Part shown: piece by piece, positions 1-9,960 of the stretch | Layout of the letters: every line of letters starts with the position of its first letter | Numbering within the stretch: position 1 is the stretch's first letter | Assembly (NCBI RefSeq): GCF_000282595.1 | Contig: NZ_AKIZ01000018.1 | Span: 1 to 64,000, forward strand | Direction: 5' to 3' | Source: Phyllobacterium sp. YR531 | GTDB lineage: Bacteria > Pseudomonadota > Alphaproteobacteria > Rhizobiales > Rhizobiaceae | DNA length: 64,000 bases | Notes under the pieces: generated by a model | The model's database searches: none | What the model saw: the letters and a program-made list of their open reading frames with translations, nothing else | What the model was told of the DNA's origin: nothing | Position numbers and translations under genes: made by a program

Positions 1-22
1 CGTCGCTTCGATCATTGAGTAA
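1..22 (+). CDS. tuf: Elongation factor Tu, last codons only
   Basis: The first 22 bases read in frame as V-A-S-I-I-E followed by a TAA stop at 20-22. This matches the usual C-terminus of alphaproteobacterial EF-Tu, and tuf is the normal gene before rpsJ in this group. Only the tail is present, so the call rests on six residues and on synteny. Confidence 0.65.
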
Positions 23-35
23 ATTAAGGTTTTAT

Positions 36-66
36 GCGGAAGACGCCTGCTATAGGGCGTCTCCGC
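36..66 (+). promoter_or_regulatory. RNA hairpin between tuf and rpsJ
   Basis: GCGG-A-AGACGCC (36-47) pairs with GGCGTCT-CCGC (56-66), an 11-bp stem with one bulged A and an 8-nt loop. No T-run follows, so it is not a classical terminator. It lies 19 bases before the rpsJ start and could be an attenuator, processing site or stabiliser; that role is inferred. Confidence 0.5.
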
Positions 67-85
67 TAAACAAGGAAAAGATGAA

Positions 86-394
86 ATGAACGGTCAAAAC
101 ATCCGCATTCGCCTCAAGGCGTTTGATCATCGGATCCTTGACGATTCGACGCGGGAAATCGTGTCGACTGCCAAGCGTACCGGTGCCAATGTGCGCGGAC
201 CGATCCCGCTACCTACACGGATCGAGAAGTTCACGGTTAACCGCTCGCCGCACATCGACAAGAAGAGCCGCGAGCAGTTCGAGATGCGCACACATAAGCG
301 TCTTCTCGATATCGTAGACCCGACCCCCCAGACTGTGGACGCGCTGATGAAGCTCGATCTGTCTGCTGGTGTTGATGTCGAGATCAAGCTGTAA
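86..394 (+). CDS. rpsJ: 30S ribosomal protein S10
   Basis: A 102-aa protein, the normal S10 length, colinear with alphaproteobacterial S10 (begins [15 protein letters not shown]). S10 sits in the 30S head and, in the NusB-S10 pair, also takes part in antitermination. It is the first gene of the S10 block here. The ATG at 86 is preferred over the in-window ATG at 81, which is out of frame. A hairpin precedes it and rplC follows 25 bases later. Confidence 0.98.
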   Translation: MNGQNIRIRLKAFDHRILDDSTREIVSTAKRTGANVRGPIPLPTRIEKFTVNRSPHIDKKSREQFEMRTHKRLLDIVDPTPQTVDALMKLDLSAGVDVEIKL

Positions 395-419
395 GGCTTG
401 AGGACGGAAGGATGAACCG

Positions 420-1169
420 ATGCGTTCAGGTGTAATTGCACAGAAACTGGGCATGACTCGCGTCTACAACGACGCTGGCGAGCATGTGCCGGTAACAGTT
501 CTTCGCATGGAGAACTGCCAGGTTGTGGCTCAGCGTACAGTCGAGAAGAATGGCTACACTGCCGTTCAGCTCGGTGTTGGTCTGGCCAAGGTAAAGAATA
601 CGACGAAGAGCTTGCGCGGTCATTTCGCGACAGCTTCGGTCGAGCCAAAGGCGAAAGTAGCGGAATTCCGCGTCTCTGCTGACAATCTTCTTGATGTCGG
701 CGTCGAGATCACCGCCGAACATTACGTTGCAGGCCAGAAGGTCGATGTGACTGGTACTTCAATCGGTAAAGGTTTTGCCGGTTCGATGAAGCGCCATAAC
801 TTCGGCGGTCACCGCGCAACACACGGTAACTCGGTTACTCACCGCGCTCACGGTTCTACCGGTCAGCGTCAGGACCCGGGTAAAGTGTTCAAGGGCAAGA
901 AGATGGCCGGTCATATGGGTTCAACCCGTATCACCACCCAGAACATCGAAGTTGTTTCGACTGATCTGGATCGCGGCCTTATTCTGGTTCGTGGTGCTGT
1001 TCCTGGTTCGAAGGGTGCATGGATACTGGTACGCGATGCCGTCAAGGTAGCGCTTCCAGACAATGCTCCGAAGCCAGCTGGCCTTCGCGCATTGATCGAC
1101 GATGCCGCAAACGCCGCAGCAGCTGTGTCTGATGCAGAAGTAGCGCAGACAACTGAGGGGGCCGAATAA
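420..1169 (+). CDS. rplC: 50S ribosomal protein L3
   Basis: 249 aa, longer than the ~209 aa of E. coli L3 because of an Ala-rich acidic C-terminal extension of about 35 residues, as usual in Rhizobiales. L3 is an early assembly protein near the peptidyl transferase centre. The central [20 protein letters not shown] stretch is the conserved 23S-binding loop. Its TAA overlaps the ATG of rplD by one base, which suggests translational coupling. Confidence 0.98.
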   Translation: MRSGVIAQKLGMTRVYNDAGEHVPVTVLRMENCQVVAQRTVEKNGYTAVQLGVGLAKVKNTTKSLRGHFATASVEPKAKVAEFRVSADNLLDVGVEITAEHYVAGQKVDVTGTSIGKGFAGSMKRHNFGGHRATHGNSVTHRAHGSTGQRQDPGKVFKGKKMAGHMGSTRITTQNIEVVSTDLDRGLILVRGAVPGSKGAWILVRDAVKVALPDNAPKPAGLRALIDDAANAAAAVSDAEVAQTTEGAE

Positions 1170-1789
1170 TGGATCTCACGATTACAACACTTGAAGGCGC
1201 GGACGCCGGTAAGCTGAAACTCTCCGAAGAGATTTTTGGTCTTGAGCCACGCGACGATATCCTTCAGCGCATGGTCCGCTATCAGCTTGCCCGCAAGCAG
1301 CAGGGCACGCACAAGGCAAAGACCCGTTCGGAAATCGCACGGACCGGCGCCAAGATGTACAAGCAGAAGGGTACGGGCCGCGCTCGTCACCATTCAGCCC
1401 GTGCACCGCAGTTCCGTGGTGGTGGTAAGGCTCATGGCCCGGTTGTTCACAGCCACGCCCATGACCTGCCGAAGAAGGTTCGCGCTCTTGCACTTCGTCA
1501 TGCCCTGTCCGCCAAGGTCAAGGCATCTGATCTGATCATCGTTGATGATCTGCTCGCGACAGAAGCCAAGACAAAGACACTTGTTTCGCAGTTCGCCAAG
1601 CTCGGCTTGCAGAATGCGCTTCTTATCGGCGGTGCCGAGATTGATGTGAATTTTGCTCGTGCAGCTTCGAACATCCCGAACATCGACGTCCTGCCAATTC
1701 AGGGCATCAATGTTTACGACATTCTGCGTCGCGGCAAGCTCGTGCTTTCCAAGGCTGCAGTTGAAGCTCTCGAGGAGCGTTTCAAATGA
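1169..1789 (+). CDS. rplD: 50S ribosomal protein L4
   Basis: 206 aa, the normal L4 size. L4 lines the peptide exit tunnel; the long loop with K-x-K-G-T-G-R-A-R (around residues 68-75) and the glycine-rich segment after it are visible. In enterobacteria L4 represses its own operon; whether that holds here cannot be read from the sequence. It overlaps rplC by one base and rplW by four (ATGA). Confidence 0.98.
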   Translation: MDLTITTLEGADAGKLKLSEEIFGLEPRDDILQRMVRYQLARKQQGTHKAKTRSEIARTGAKMYKQKGTGRARHHSARAPQFRGGGKAHGPVVHSHAHDLPKKVRALALRHALSAKVKASDLIIVDDLLATEAKTKTLVSQFAKLGLQNALLIGGAEIDVNFARAASNIPNIDVLPIQGINVYDILRRGKLVLSKAAVEALEERFK

Positions 1790-2079
1790 CCGATCTTCGC
1801 CACTACGACGTGATCGTCAGCCCGGTTATCACTGAAAAGTCGACCATGGTTTCGGAAAACAACCAGGTTGTTTTCAACGTAGCCAAGAAGGCGACGAAGC
1901 CGGAAATCAAGGCCGCAGTCGAAGCGCTGTTCCGCGTGAAGGTTACTGCAGTCAATACTTCTGTGCGCAAAGGCAAGGTGAAGCGTTTTCGCGGCATCGT
2001 CGGACGCCAGAGTGATGTCAAGAAAGCAGTCGTGACGTTGGCCGAAGGCCAGTCAATCGACATTTCGACTGGTCTCTGA
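1786..2079 (+). CDS. rplW: 50S ribosomal protein L23
   Basis: 97 aa. L23 lies at the tunnel exit, where trigger factor (encoded at 47.3 kb in this window) and SRP dock. The conserved PVITEKST motif near the N-terminus and the basic V-R-K-G-K-V-K-R segment are present. The start overlaps the rplD stop by four bases, so coupling is likely. Confidence 0.98.
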   Translation: MTDLRHYDVIVSPVITEKSTMVSENNQVVFNVAKKATKPEIKAAVEALFRVKVTAVNTSVRKGKVKRFRGIVGRQSDVKKAVVTLAEGQSIDISTGL

Positions 2080-2099
2080 GGGGCCGTGGAGTAAAGACA

Positions 2100-2933
2100 A
2101 TGGCACTCAAACATTATAATCCAACCACGCCAAGCCAGCGCCAGCTGGTCATCGTGGACCGTTCGGAGCTTTACAAGGGCAAGCCTGTCAAGGCTTTGAC
2201 CGAAGGTCTGTCGTCGAAGGGTGGTCGTAACAACACTGGTCGCATTACCGTGCGTTTCCAGGGTGGCGGTCACAAGCGCACATACCGCTTCGTTGATTTC
2301 AAGCGCCGCAAGCATGATGTGGCTGCCAAGGTTGAACGCCTTGAATACGATCCAAACCGGACCGCGTTCATTGCGCTTATCCGCTACGAAGATGGCGAAC
2401 TGAGCTACATCCTGGCTCCACAACGTCTGGCAGTTGGCGACAGCGTTATTGCTGGCGCACAGACAGACGTGAAGCCAGGCAATGCGATGCCATTGTCAGC
2501 AATGCCGGTCGGCACCATCATCCACAATGTGGAAATGAAGCCAGGCAAGGGCGGTCAGATTGCCCGTTCGGCAGGTACATATGCGCAGCTCGTTGGCCGC
2601 GACCAGGGAATGGCGATCCTTCGCCTGAACTCGGGCGAACAGCGTCTTGTACATGGTTCTTGCTTTGCAACGGTTGGTGCAGTATCGAACCCCGACCATG
2701 GCAACATCAATCTCGGTAAGGCAGGTCGCAGCCGTTGGCTCGGTCGCAAGCCTCACAACCGTGGTGTTACCATGAACCCGGTCGATCACCCCCATGGTGG
2801 TGGTGAAGGCCGTACGTCAGGTGGACGTCATCCGGTTACTCCGTGGGGCAAGCCTACGAAGGGCAAGAAGACGCGCTCCAATAAGTCGACGGACAAGTTC
2901 ATCGCTCGTTCGCGTCATCAGCGCAAGAAGTAA
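2100..2933 (+). CDS. rplB: 50S ribosomal protein L2
   Basis: 277 aa, the usual length. L2 is needed for subunit association and peptidyl transfer. The conserved C-terminal signature around [13 protein letters not shown] and the basic tail ([10 protein letters not shown]) are intact, including the histidine important for activity. Follows rplW by 20 bases. Confidence 0.98.
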   Translation: MALKHYNPTTPSQRQLVIVDRSELYKGKPVKALTEGLSSKGGRNNTGRITVRFQGGGHKRTYRFVDFKRRKHDVAAKVERLEYDPNRTAFIALIRYEDGELSYILAPQRLAVGDSVIAGAQTDVKPGNAMPLSAMPVGTIIHNVEMKPGKGGQIARSAGTYAQLVGRDQGMAILRLNSGEQRLVHGSCFATVGAVSNPDHGNINLGKAGRSRWLGRKPHNRGVTMNPVDHPHGGGEGRTSGGRHPVTPWGKPTKGKKTRSNKSTDKFIARSRHQRKK

Positions 2934-2948
2934 GAGAGGTAGTCTGAA

Positions 2949-3227
2949 ATGGCTCGTTCAGTTTGGAAAGGCCCGTTCATCGATGGCTATCTTCTCAAGA
3001 AGGCTGAGAAGGTACGTGAGGGCGGTCGCAGTGAAGTTATCAAGATCTGGAGCCGTCGCTCCACGATCCTGCCACAGTTCGTCGGTCTGACCTTCGGTGT
3101 GTACAACGGTAACAAGCATGTGCCGGTTTCGGTCAACGAAGAGATGATCGGACACAAGTTTGGTGAATTCGCTCCGACGCGTACCTATTACGGTCATGGC
3201 GCGGACAAGAAAGCGAAGAGGAAATAA
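2949..3227 (+). CDS. rpsS: 30S ribosomal protein S19
   Basis: 92 aa. S19 forms the head complex with S13 near the A-site tRNA. It starts [12 protein letters not shown] as is standard, and has the conserved [10 protein letters not shown] segment. Good Shine-Dalgarno (GAGAGGTAG) upstream, with rplV two bases after the stop. Confidence 0.98.
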   Translation: MARSVWKGPFIDGYLLKKAEKVREGGRSEVIKIWSRRSTILPQFVGLTFGVYNGNKHVPVSVNEEMIGHKFGEFAPTRTYYGHGADKKAKRK

Positions 3228-3229
3228 CG

Positions 3230-3619
3230 ATGGGCAAGGCTAAGGCTCCGCGCCAGCTAAAGGACAACGAGGCGAAAGCCGTTGCCCGTACGCTCCGCAT
3301 CAGCCCTCAGAAGCTTAATCTGGTGGCTGCTCTGATCCGTGGCAAGAAGGTTAATGCCGCTCTTGCCGACCTGGAATTTTCGCGCAAGCGCATTGCAGGA
3401 ACGGTGAAAAAGACTCTCGAATCAGCTATCGCCAACGCAGAGAACAACCACGATCTGGATGTTGATGCTCTGGTTGTTGCTGAAGCCTATGTAGGCAAGT
3501 CAATCGTGATGAAGCGTTTCCACGTTCGTGGCCGCGGTCGTGCAAGCCGGATCGAGAAGCCATTCTCGCATCTGACGATCGTTGTTCGCGAAGCTGAGGA
3601 AAAAGGGGAGGCCGCATAA
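3230..3619 (+). CDS. rplV: 50S ribosomal protein L22
   Basis: 129 aa. L22 spans the subunit, and its beta hairpin forms the tunnel constriction. The conserved hairpin region ([12 protein letters not shown]) is visible near residues 99-110. The stop overlaps the rpsC start by one base. Confidence 0.98.
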   Translation: MGKAKAPRQLKDNEAKAVARTLRISPQKLNLVAALIRGKKVNAALADLEFSRKRIAGTVKKTLESAIANAENNHDLDVDALVVAEAYVGKSIVMKRFHVRGRGRASRIEKPFSHLTIVVREAEEKGEAA

Positions 3620-4329
3620 TGGGCCAGAAGATTAATCCGATTGGTTTCCGCCTGGGCATCAATCGCACCTGGGACTCGCGTTGGTACGCGAACACAGGTG
3701 AATATGGCAAGTTGCTGCACGAAGACCTGAAGATCCGCAAGTATCTGATGGACGAACTGAAGCAGGCTGCCATTTCCAAGGTAGTTATCGAGCGTCCGCA
3801 CAAGAAGTGCCGCGTTACGATCCATGCTGCCCGTCCGGGTCTGATCATCGGCAAGAAGGGCGCCGATATCGAGAAGTTGCGCAAGAAGCTGTCAGAAATG
3901 ACCAATGCGGATACAACTCTTAATATCGTTGAAGTCCGCAAGCCGGAGACAGATGCAACTCTGGTTGCACAGTCGATCGCGCAGCAGCTTGAACGCCGCG
4001 TCGCTTTCCGCCGTGCCATGAAGCGTGCCGTTCAGTCGGCAATGCGTCTTGGTGCAGAAGGCATTCGTATCAATTGCTCGGGTCGCCTTGGCGGCGCGGA
4101 AATTGCACGTATGGAATGGTACCGTGAAGGCCGCGTGCCTCTGCATACCCTTCGTGCCGATATCGATTACGGAACTGCTGAAGCGCAGACTGCCTATGGC
4201 ATTTGCGGCGTCAAGGTCTGGGTATTCAAGGGCGAAATCCTTGAGCATGACCCAATGGCTTCGGAACGCCGTGCTGTTGAAGGTGATGCCAGCCATCAGG
4301 GTTCAGGCCGTCGCCGCGAAAACGCTTAA
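3619..4329 (+). CDS. rpsC: 30S ribosomal protein S3
   Basis: 236 aa. S3 is part of the mRNA entry helicase with S4 and S5. The KH domain GxxG loop (I-I-G-K-K-G-A-D-I) is clear near residues 75-83, and the C-terminal S3 domain follows. The last ~20 residues are a variable charged tail typical of alphaproteobacteria. Followed by a 41-base gap before rplP. Confidence 0.98.
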   Translation: MGQKINPIGFRLGINRTWDSRWYANTGEYGKLLHEDLKIRKYLMDELKQAAISKVVIERPHKKCRVTIHAARPGLIIGKKGADIEKLRKKLSEMTNADTTLNIVEVRKPETDATLVAQSIAQQLERRVAFRRAMKRAVQSAMRLGAEGIRINCSGRLGGAEIARMEWYREGRVPLHTLRADIDYGTAEAQTAYGICGVKVWVFKGEILEHDPMASERRAVEGDASHQGSGRRRENA

Positions 4330-4370
4330 AATAGCGTCTTTCGGAAACGAGAATTTTGGAGTAGAGAACA

Positions 4371-4784
4371 ATGCTGCAGCCTAAGCGCACAAAGTTCCGC
4401 AAGCAGTTCAAGGGCCGTATCCACGGCGCGTCGAAGGGCGGTACGGATCTGAATTTTGGTGCTTTCGGCCTGAAGGCCCTCGAGCCGAACCGCGTTACTG
4501 CGCGTGAGATCGAGGCCGCTCGCCGTGCAATTACCCGTCACATGAAACGTGCCGGTCGCGTGTGGATCCGGATTTTCCCGGATGTGCCGGTCACATCGAA
4601 GCCTACTGAAGTCCGCATGGGTAAAGGTAAGGGTTCGGTTGATTATTGGGCATCCCGTGTCGCACCAGGCCGCATCATGTTCGAGCTCGACGGCGTTTCG
4701 GAAGAAATCGCCCGTGAGGCACTTCGCCTCGGAGCAGCAAAACTGTCGGTAAAGACGCGCTTTATTCAGCGCATCGCAGAATAA
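4371..4784 (+). CDS. rplP: 50S ribosomal protein L16
   Basis: 137 aa, full length. L16 organises the A-site tRNA elbow contact on the 50S. The N-terminal [12 protein letters not shown] and the [11 protein letters not shown] segment (about residues 85-95) are characteristic, the latter including the arginine-flanked loop modified in other bacteria. Confidence 0.98.
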   Translation: MLQPKRTKFRKQFKGRIHGASKGGTDLNFGAFGLKALEPNRVTAREIEAARRAITRHMKRAGRVWIRIFPDVPVTSKPTEVRMGKGKGSVDYWASRVAPGRIMFELDGVSEEIAREALRLGAAKLSVKTRFIQRIAE

Positions 4785-4796
4785 GGGGTGGATGTT

Positions 4797-4997
4797 ATGA
4801 AATCCGCAGAAGTCCGGGCCTTGAGCCTTGATCAGTTGAATGAAGAACTTGGTTCGCTGAAGAAAGAGCAGTTCAACCTGCGCTTCCAGAAAGCAACCGG
4901 TCAGTTGGAAAAAACCGCTCGCGTTCGGCAGATCCGCCGTGATATTGCGCGCATTAAAACTGTCGCCCGCCAAAAAGCGGTCGAGAGCAAGGCTTAA
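4797..4997 (+). CDS. rpmC: 50S ribosomal protein L29
   Basis: 66 aa from the ATG at 4797. An in-frame ATG at 4788 would add MDV, but family members begin MKxxEVRALS and the AAGGGG Shine-Dalgarno (4783-4788) fits the later start better. L29 sits beside L23 at the tunnel exit. The protein is a two-helix coiled coil rich in K/R/E. Confidence 0.96.
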   Translation: MKSAEVRALSLDQLNEELGSLKKEQFNLRFQKATGQLEKTARVRQIRRDIARIKTVARQKAVESKA

Positions 4998-5008
4998 GGA
5001 AGAAAACC

Positions 5009-5251
5009 ATGCCTAAACGCATTCTGCAGGGCGTTGTCGTGAGCGACAAAAACGACAAGACCATTGTGGTCAAGGTCGAGCGGCGCTATTCGCACCCGCT
5101 CCTCCAGAAGACTGTGCGCCAGTCCAAGAAGTACAAGGCGCATGATGAGAGCAACCAGTTCAAGGTTGGCGATCTGGTTTCCATTGAGGAATCCAAGCCA
5201 ATTTCGAAAGACAAGTGTTGGGTTGTCGTAACTGACGCCCCGGCAAGCTAA
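5009..5251 (+). CDS. rpsQ: 30S ribosomal protein S17
   Basis: 80 aa OB-fold protein that binds 16S h11 and acts early in 30S assembly. It starts [14 protein letters not shown] and contains the conserved S-H-P-L-L-Q-K-x-V-R-x-S-K-K-Y-x-A-H-D segment. An 83-base AT-rich gap separates it from rplN; no further gene is visible there. Confidence 0.98.
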   Translation: MPKRILQGVVVSDKNDKTIVVKVERRYSHPLLQKTVRQSKKYKAHDESNQFKVGDLVSIEESKPISKDKCWVVVTDAPAS

Positions 5252-5334
5252 TATTAATATCTGTATGTAAGTACGCACAATCGCGAGGGGCAAGGAAAGC
5301 CCAGTCCGGTTGAACAAGAAGAAGGCGGCTAGTC

Positions 5335-5703
5335 ATGATTCAGATGCAAACAAACCTCGACGTGGCGGATAATTCCGGCGCACGTCGTGTCATGTGCATC
5401 AAGGTGCTGGGCGGCTCGAAGCGGAAATATGCTTCGGTCGGCGACATTATTGTCGTTTCGATCAAGGAAGCAATTCCGCGCGGCCGCGTTAAAAAGGGTG
5501 ACGTGATGAAGGCTGTGGTAGTTCGCACAGCTAAGGACATCCGTCGCGCAGATGGTAGCGTAATTCGTTTCGACAAGAACGCTGCTGTTTTGATCGACAA
5601 TAAGAAAGAGCCTATCGGCACGCGTATCTTCGGACCGGTTCCGCGCGAACTTCGCGCAAAGAGCCACATGAAGATCATCTCGCTGGCTCCAGAAGTTTTG
5701 TAA
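5335..5703 (+). CDS. rplN: 50S ribosomal protein L14
   Basis: 122 aa, exact family length. L14 forms inter-subunit bridges with 16S rRNA and binds the silencing factor RsfS. It begins [16 protein letters not shown] and has the conserved [15 protein letters not shown] segment. Ten bases separate it from rplX. Confidence 0.98.
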   Translation: MIQMQTNLDVADNSGARRVMCIKVLGGSKRKYASVGDIIVVSIKEAIPRGRVKKGDVMKAVVVRTAKDIRRADGSVIRFDKNAAVLIDNKKEPIGTRIFGPVPRELRAKSHMKIISLAPEVL

Positions 5704-5713
5704 GGAGCAGACG

Positions 5714-6025
5714 ATGCAGAAGATCCGTAAAGGCGACCGCGTTGTCGTTCTAGCTGGTAAGGACAAGGGCCGTACCGGCGAAGTAATCAAAGTTTTGCCG
5801 AAGGATGAGCAGGCGCTCGTTCGCGGCGTTAATCTTGTAAAGCGTCACCAGAAGCAGACACAGAGCCAGGAAGCCGGCATCATTTCGAAAGAAGCGCCGC
5901 TCCATCTGTCGAACATCGCTATTGCTGACAAGGACGGAAAGCCGACACGCGTTGGTTTCAAGGTTCTTGAAGACGGCAAGAAGGTACGTGTAGCAAAGCG
6001 TTCAGGAGATCTGATCGATGGCTGA
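5714..6025 (+). CDS. rplX: 50S ribosomal protein L24
   Basis: 103 aa with an N-terminal KOW motif ([18 protein letters not shown]). L24 nucleates 50S assembly. The 3' end overlaps rplE by eight bases. Confidence 0.98.
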   Translation: MQKIRKGDRVVVLAGKDKGRTGEVIKVLPKDEQALVRGVNLVKRHQKQTQSQEAGIISKEAPLHLSNIAIADKDGKPTRVGFKVLEDGKKVRVAKRSGDLIDG

Positions 6026-6575
6026 TGCAAACATTCAACCTCGTCTGAAGAAGCAATATCTCGACGTGGTTCGTAAAGCTCTTCTCGAAGAGTTCAAATA
6101 CGAAAACGAAATGCAGATCCCGCGCATCACCAAGGTTGTTCTCAACATGGGTGTAGGCGAAGCAACAGCTGACTCGAAGAAGCCAACTGTCGCAGCTGAA
6201 GATCTGGCATTGATTGCTGGCCAGAAGCCGGTTATTACCCGTGCGCGCAATTCGATCGCTACCTTCAAGGTACGTGAGAATATGCCGATCGGAACGAAGG
6301 TAACTCTTCGTAAAGAGCGCATGTACGAATTCATCGACCGTCTGATCACGATCGCGCTTCCACGCGTTCGAGATTTCCGCGGCCTGAATCCAAAGAGCTT
6401 TGACGGTCGTGGCAACTTCGCCATGGGCATCAAGGAACACATTGTGTTCCCGGAAATCAACTACGATAAGGTTGATCAGATCTGGGGCATGGACATCATC
6501 GTTTGCACGACTGCAAAAACGGATGATGAAGCCCGCGCTCTTCTGCGCGCCTTCAACTTCCCTTTCCGCCAGTAA
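6018..6575 (+). CDS. rplE: 50S ribosomal protein L5
   Basis: 185 aa. L5 binds 5S rRNA and contacts P-site tRNA. The signature [11 protein letters not shown] (about residues 39-49) and the F-R-G-L-N segment are present. It overlaps rplX by eight bases; rpsN follows after 25 bases. Confidence 0.98.
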   Translation: MADANIQPRLKKQYLDVVRKALLEEFKYENEMQIPRITKVVLNMGVGEATADSKKPTVAAEDLALIAGQKPVITRARNSIATFKVRENMPIGTKVTLRKERMYEFIDRLITIALPRVRDFRGLNPKSFDGRGNFAMGIKEHIVFPEINYDKVDQIWGMDIIVCTTAKTDDEARALLRAFNFPFRQ

Positions 6576-6600
6576 CGGCAAGCGTAGCGAGGTATTTGAA

Positions 6601-6906
6601 ATGGCAAAGACGAGCGCAGTCGAAAAGAACAAGCGCCGCGGTCTTCTGGTAAAGCGTTTTGCTGCAAAGCGTGCGCGCCTGAAGGCTGTCGTGATGAATC
6701 AGTCGCTTCCACTGGATGAGCGCTTCCGCGCAACCATCCAGCTGGCAGAACTGCCACGCAATTCCACCAAGGTCCGCATTCGCAATCGTTGCGAAGTATC
6801 GGGTCGTCCGCGCGGTTATTACCGCAAGATCAAAATGTCGCGTATCGCATTGCGCCAGCTGGGTTCGCTCGGCCAGGTGCCTGGCATCGTGAAATCGAGC
6901 TGGTAA
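6601..6906 (+). CDS. rpsN: 30S ribosomal protein S14 (zinc-free type)
   Basis: 101 aa from ATG 6601, the long form of S14. It carries the [12 protein letters not shown] core but lacks the two C-x2-C pairs of the short zinc-binding form, so it is the C-minus type. S14 completes the 30S head beside S3 and S10. An upstream in-frame extension to 6400 overlaps rplE and is not credible. Confidence 0.98.
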   Translation: MAKTSAVEKNKRRGLLVKRFAAKRARLKAVVMNQSLPLDERFRATIQLAELPRNSTKVRIRNRCEVSGRPRGYYRKIKMSRIALRQLGSLGQVPGIVKSSW

Positions 6907-6918
6907 GGAGAGAACGCG

Positions 6919-7317
6919 ATGTCTATGACAGATCCTCTCGGCGATATGCTGACACGTATCCGTAACGCAATCATGCGCAAGAAGGGCAAGGTTTCAACAC
7001 CAGCCTCCAAGCTTCGCGCTCGCGTTCTGGATGTTCTTCAGTCTGAAGGCTATATCCGTGGATACAGCCAGGTAGACTTCGACAACGGCAAGTCCGAAAT
7101 CGAAATCGAACTGAAGTATTTTGAGAATGTACCGGTAATTCGTGAAATTACCCGTATTTCGAAGCCCGGTCGCCGCGTTTACGTGTCGGTCAAGTCGATC
7201 CCGCAGGTTGCGAACGGTCTTGGTATTTCGATCCTGTCGACGCCTAAGGGCGTTATGGCAGACCACGAGGCACGTGAACAGAATGTCGGCGGCGAACTGC
7301 TCTGCCGTATATTCTAA
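6919..7317 (+). CDS. rpsH: 30S ribosomal protein S8
   Basis: 132 aa. S8 binds the central domain of 16S rRNA, and in enterobacteria it represses the spc operon. The C-terminal S-T-P-K-G-V-M-x-D-x-x-A-R-x-x-N-V-G-G-E signature is intact. AGGAGA precedes the ATG. Confidence 0.98.
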   Translation: MSMTDPLGDMLTRIRNAIMRKKGKVSTPASKLRARVLDVLQSEGYIRGYSQVDFDNGKSEIEIELKYFENVPVIREITRISKPGRRVYVSVKSIPQVANGLGISILSTPKGVMADHEAREQNVGGELLCRIF

Positions 7318-7342
7318 GCACCGGCTTGAAAAGGTTTGAAAA

Positions 7343-7876
7343 ATGTCTCGTATCGGTAAAAAACCAGTGGCAGTCCCGCAAGGCGTAACAGCCAGCGTAG
7401 ACGGCCAGACCATCAAGGCCAAAGGCCCGAAGGGTGAATTGTCCTTCGTTGCCAATGACGACGTTGTGGTCAAGTTCGAAGATGGTGCCGTCAGCGTTAA
7501 TCCGCGTGACGACTCCAAAGTTGCTCGTTCAAAGTGGGGCATGAGTCGCACCATGGTCGTCAACATCTTCACAGGTGTTAAGGACGGCTTTGAAAAGCGT
7601 CTTGAAATCAGCGGCGTCGGCTATCGTGCAGCCATGCAGGGCAAGAACCTGCAGCTGTCACTTGGCTTCAGCCACGAAGTTGTCTATCAGGTGCCGGAAG
7701 GCATCACTGTTGCAGTTCCAAAGCCGACCGAAATCGTCGTCACCGGCATCAACAAGCAGCAGGTAGGCCAGGTCGCGGCTGAGATTCGCGAATATCGTAG
7801 CCCGGAGCCTTACAAGGGCAAGGGTGTGAAGTATGCGGGCGAGAAGATCGTTCGCAAAGAAGGTAAGAAGAAGTAA
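7343..7876 (+). CDS. rplF: 50S ribosomal protein L6
   Basis: 177 aa, two tandem L6 folds. L6 lies near the factor-binding site and the sarcin-ricin loop. Starts MSRIGKKPV; the C-terminal [11 protein letters not shown] motif (about residues 153-163) is conserved. Twelve bases separate it from rplR. Confidence 0.98.
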   Translation: MSRIGKKPVAVPQGVTASVDGQTIKAKGPKGELSFVANDDVVVKFEDGAVSVNPRDDSKVARSKWGMSRTMVVNIFTGVKDGFEKRLEISGVGYRAAMQGKNLQLSLGFSHEVVYQVPEGITVAVPKPTEIVVTGINKQQVGQVAAEIREYRSPEPYKGKGVKYAGEKIVRKEGKKK

Positions 7877-7888
7877 GGAACTCGTGTC

Positions 7889-8251
7889 ATGGCATCGCCG
7901 AAAGAAATCATTCAGCGTCGCGCTTCGCGTGTTCGCCGCCAGCTCAAGGCGGTTGCCGGTGACCGTCCGCGGCTCAGCGTCCACCGTTCTTCAAAGAATA
8001 TCTATGCGCAGATCATTGATGACGCGCATGGTCACACTATTGCATCCGCATCCACTCTTGAAGCTGACCTTAAGGGCAAGCTGAAGACCGGTGCAGATTC
8101 GGATGCAGCGGCACTGGTTGGCAAGCTCGTTGCAGAGCGCGCCGTCAAGGCCGGCATCAAGGAAGTTGTCTTCGATCGTGGCGCCTATATTTACCACGGC
8201 CGTGTAAAGGCACTTGCTGAAGCAGCCCGGGAAGCAGGTCTTAGTTTCTAA
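7889..8251 (+). CDS. rplR: 50S ribosomal protein L18
   Basis: 120 aa. L18 binds 5S rRNA with L5. The family pattern R-x-R-x-R-x-L-x(n)[11 protein letters not shown] and the final A-A-R-E-A-G-L-x-F are clear. It is followed by an unusual 167-base gap with two inverted repeats before rpsE. Confidence 0.98.
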   Translation: MASPKEIIQRRASRVRRQLKAVAGDRPRLSVHRSSKNIYAQIIDDAHGHTIASASTLEADLKGKLKTGADSDAAALVGKLVAERAVKAGIKEVVFDRGAYIYHGRVKALAEAAREAGLSF

Positions 8252-8254
8252 GAT

Positions 8255-8322
8255 CCTGATATCAGGGTAAGACTTTCGAAGTCCGGGACTGCAAGGGCTC
8301 GTCTCTTGTAAGCCGGACTTCG
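8255..8322 (+). promoter_or_regulatory. Two inverted repeats between rplR and rpsE
   Basis: CCTGATATCAGG (8255-8266) is a perfect 12-bp palindrome. CGAAGTCCGG (8277-8286) and CCGGACTTCG (8313-8322) form a perfect 10-bp stem around a 26-nt loop in which CAAG and CTTG could pair further. This is in a 167-base gap where neighbouring genes in the operon are usually 10-40 bases apart. No T-run follows, so a processing or translational control element for rpsE is more likely than a terminator; the role is inferred. Confidence 0.5.
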
Positions 8323-8418
8323 CGTACTAAAACTGTTACCGCGATCTATGTGGACCAACCATATCCACGGCGCTGTAATGTCATTCGTGCTACCGGAAAA
8401 GAAAAAGGAATTAGGAGC

Positions 8419-8985
8419 ATGGCACAGGAAAAGAGAGGCCGCGACGATCGTGGTGGCCGTAACGAAGAGCGCGATAGCGAATTCGTTGACAAGCTTGTAC
8501 ACATCAACCGTGTTGCCAAAGTCGTAAAGGGCGGCCGTCGTTTCGGTTTTGCTGCTCTCGTCGTTGTTGGCGATCAGAAGGGCCGCGTTGGCTTCGGTCA
8601 TGGCAAGGCGCGCGAAGTGCCGGAAGCTATCCGCAAGGCAACTGAAGCTGCCAAGCGCGAAATGATTTTCGTTCCGCTGCGTTCGGGCCGTACTTTGCAC
8701 CACGATGTGCATGGCCGTCATGGCGCCGGCAAGGTTCTGCTTCGTGCAGCCACAGCTGGTACCGGTATCATTGCCGGTGGTCCAATGCGCGCAGTCTTCG
8801 AGACTCTCGGCGTACAGGACGTTGTTGCCAAGTCGCTCGGTTCGTCGAACCCATACAACATGGTTCGTGCGACATTCGATGCCCTCAAGCATCAGATGCA
8901 TCCGAAGGACATCGCTGCACAGCGCGGTATCAAGTATTCGACACTGCAGGCTCGCCGCCGCGATGTGGTCGGTTCGGAAGAATAG
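8419..8985 (+). CDS. rpsE: 30S ribosomal protein S5
   Basis: 188 aa from ATG 8419 with AGGAG at 8413-8417. S5 works in decoding fidelity and mRNA entry. The double-stranded-RNA-binding N-half (residues ~20-85) has [14 protein letters not shown] and G-x-G-x-G-K-A-R-E-V-P. An upstream in-frame extension to 8350 falls into the hairpin-rich gap and is rejected. Confidence 0.98.
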   Translation: MAQEKRGRDDRGGRNEERDSEFVDKLVHINRVAKVVKGGRRFGFAALVVVGDQKGRVGFGHGKAREVPEAIRKATEAAKREMIFVPLRSGRTLHHDVHGRHGAGKVLLRAATAGTGIIAGGPMRAVFETLGVQDVVAKSLGSSNPYNMVRATFDALKHQMHPKDIAAQRGIKYSTLQARRRDVVGSEE

Positions 8986-9052
8986 GCCATAAAGTGGCGC
9001 AGCAGGGCAGGGCCTCGCGCTTTGCTCACTGTAGAGACTAAAGGACAAAGTC

Positions 9053-9253
9053 ATGGTTGAGAAGAAGAAGGGTAAGACGGTTACGGTCGAACAGATCGGC
9101 AGCCCTATCCGCCGTCCGGCAGAACAGCGTGCAACGCTTGTTGGTCTGGGCCTCAATAAAATGCATCGTCGTCGCACACTTGAAGATACGCCTTCAATTC
9201 GCGGCATGATTGCCAAGGTTCAACATCTCGTCCGCGTCGTGGACGAGGCTTGA
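9053..9253 (+). CDS. rpmD: 50S ribosomal protein L30
   Basis: 66 aa. L30 is a small 50S protein of the 5S region, present in proteobacteria but missing from some lineages. The core [23 protein letters not shown] motif is intact. It sits between rpsE and rplO as expected. Confidence 0.97.
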   Translation: MVEKKKGKTVTVEQIGSPIRRPAEQRATLVGLGLNKMHRRRTLEDTPSIRGMIAKVQHLVRVVDEA

Positions 9254-9270
9254 TACCGGAGATTAGACAA

Positions 9271-9747
9271 ATGAAACTCAATGATCTGAGTGAAAATCCA
9301 GGCGCAACCAAGGCCCGCAAGCGCGTCGGTCGTGGTATCGGTTCTGGTTCTGGCAAGACAGCCGGCCGTGGTGTCAAGGGTCAGAAGTCCCGTTCCGGCG
9401 TTGCCATCAACGGCTTCGAAGGCGGACAGATGCCAGTTTACCGTCGCTTGCCAAAGCGCGGTTTCACCAACATCTTTTCGAAGAACTTCAACACTGTTTC
9501 AGTCGGCCGCGTGCAGACTGCAATTGATGCCAAGAAGCTCGATCCGAAGGCAGCTGTCACGATCGAAACCCTCAAGGCTGCCGGCATCATTCGCCGCGCC
9601 AAGGATGGCGTTCGTCTTCTTGCTGACGGAGAAATCAAGACTGCGGTAACTTTTGAAGTTTCCGGCGCTTCCAAGGCTGCGATCGAAAAGATCGAAAAGG
9701 CCGGCGGCAAAGTCAATCTGCCAGCTGCACCTGCAGCAGCAGAATAA
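9271..9747 (+). CDS. rplO: 50S ribosomal protein L15
   Basis: 158 aa from ATG 9271; the in-frame ATG at 9250 would overlap rpmD and add seven non-family residues. L15 binds 23S rRNA late in assembly. The glycine/arginine-rich N-terminal tail ([17 protein letters not shown]) and G-F-E-G-G-Q-M-P are characteristic. Confidence 0.97.
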   Translation: MKLNDLSENPGATKARKRVGRGIGSGSGKTAGRGVKGQKSRSGVAINGFEGGQMPVYRRLPKRGFTNIFSKNFNTVSVGRVQTAIDAKKLDPKAAVTIETLKAAGIIRRAKDGVRLLADGEIKTAVTFEVSGASKAAIEKIEKAGGKVNLPAAPAAAE

Positions 9748-9757
9748 TACGGACAGG

Positions 9758-9786
9758 CAAGCGGCGATCTTTATGATCGCCGCTTG
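9758..9786 (+). terminator. Hairpin between rplO and secY (possible partial terminator)
   Basis: CAAGCGGCGATC (9758-9769) and GATCGCCGCTTG (9775-9786) form a perfect 12-bp stem with a 5-nt loop, followed by TACC and then TTTTCT. It is 10 bases after the rplO stop and begins a 213-base gap before secY. The stem is strong but the T-run is offset and short, so partial termination or a 3'-end processing signal is the likely role. Confidence 0.55.
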
Positions 9787-9960
9787 TACCTTTTCTCCCG
9801 GCATCATATCTGGGGGTAGACCGTCGATTCTCCATACCGGGTGAAAAACGGGGCTCTAACGCAATTTCAGGAAAAGTGCCTGCCGGTTTTCCGTTCGATA
9901 TTGCGAAAGAACAAAAGTTGGGGCGCAGTATCGCTCTGACGGCACAGACCGGAGACTATA

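Noticed and set aside
127-648. Long minus-strand frames in the ribosomal block
   Set aside because: They are shadows of the highly expressed + strand genes with no ribosome sites or family matches.
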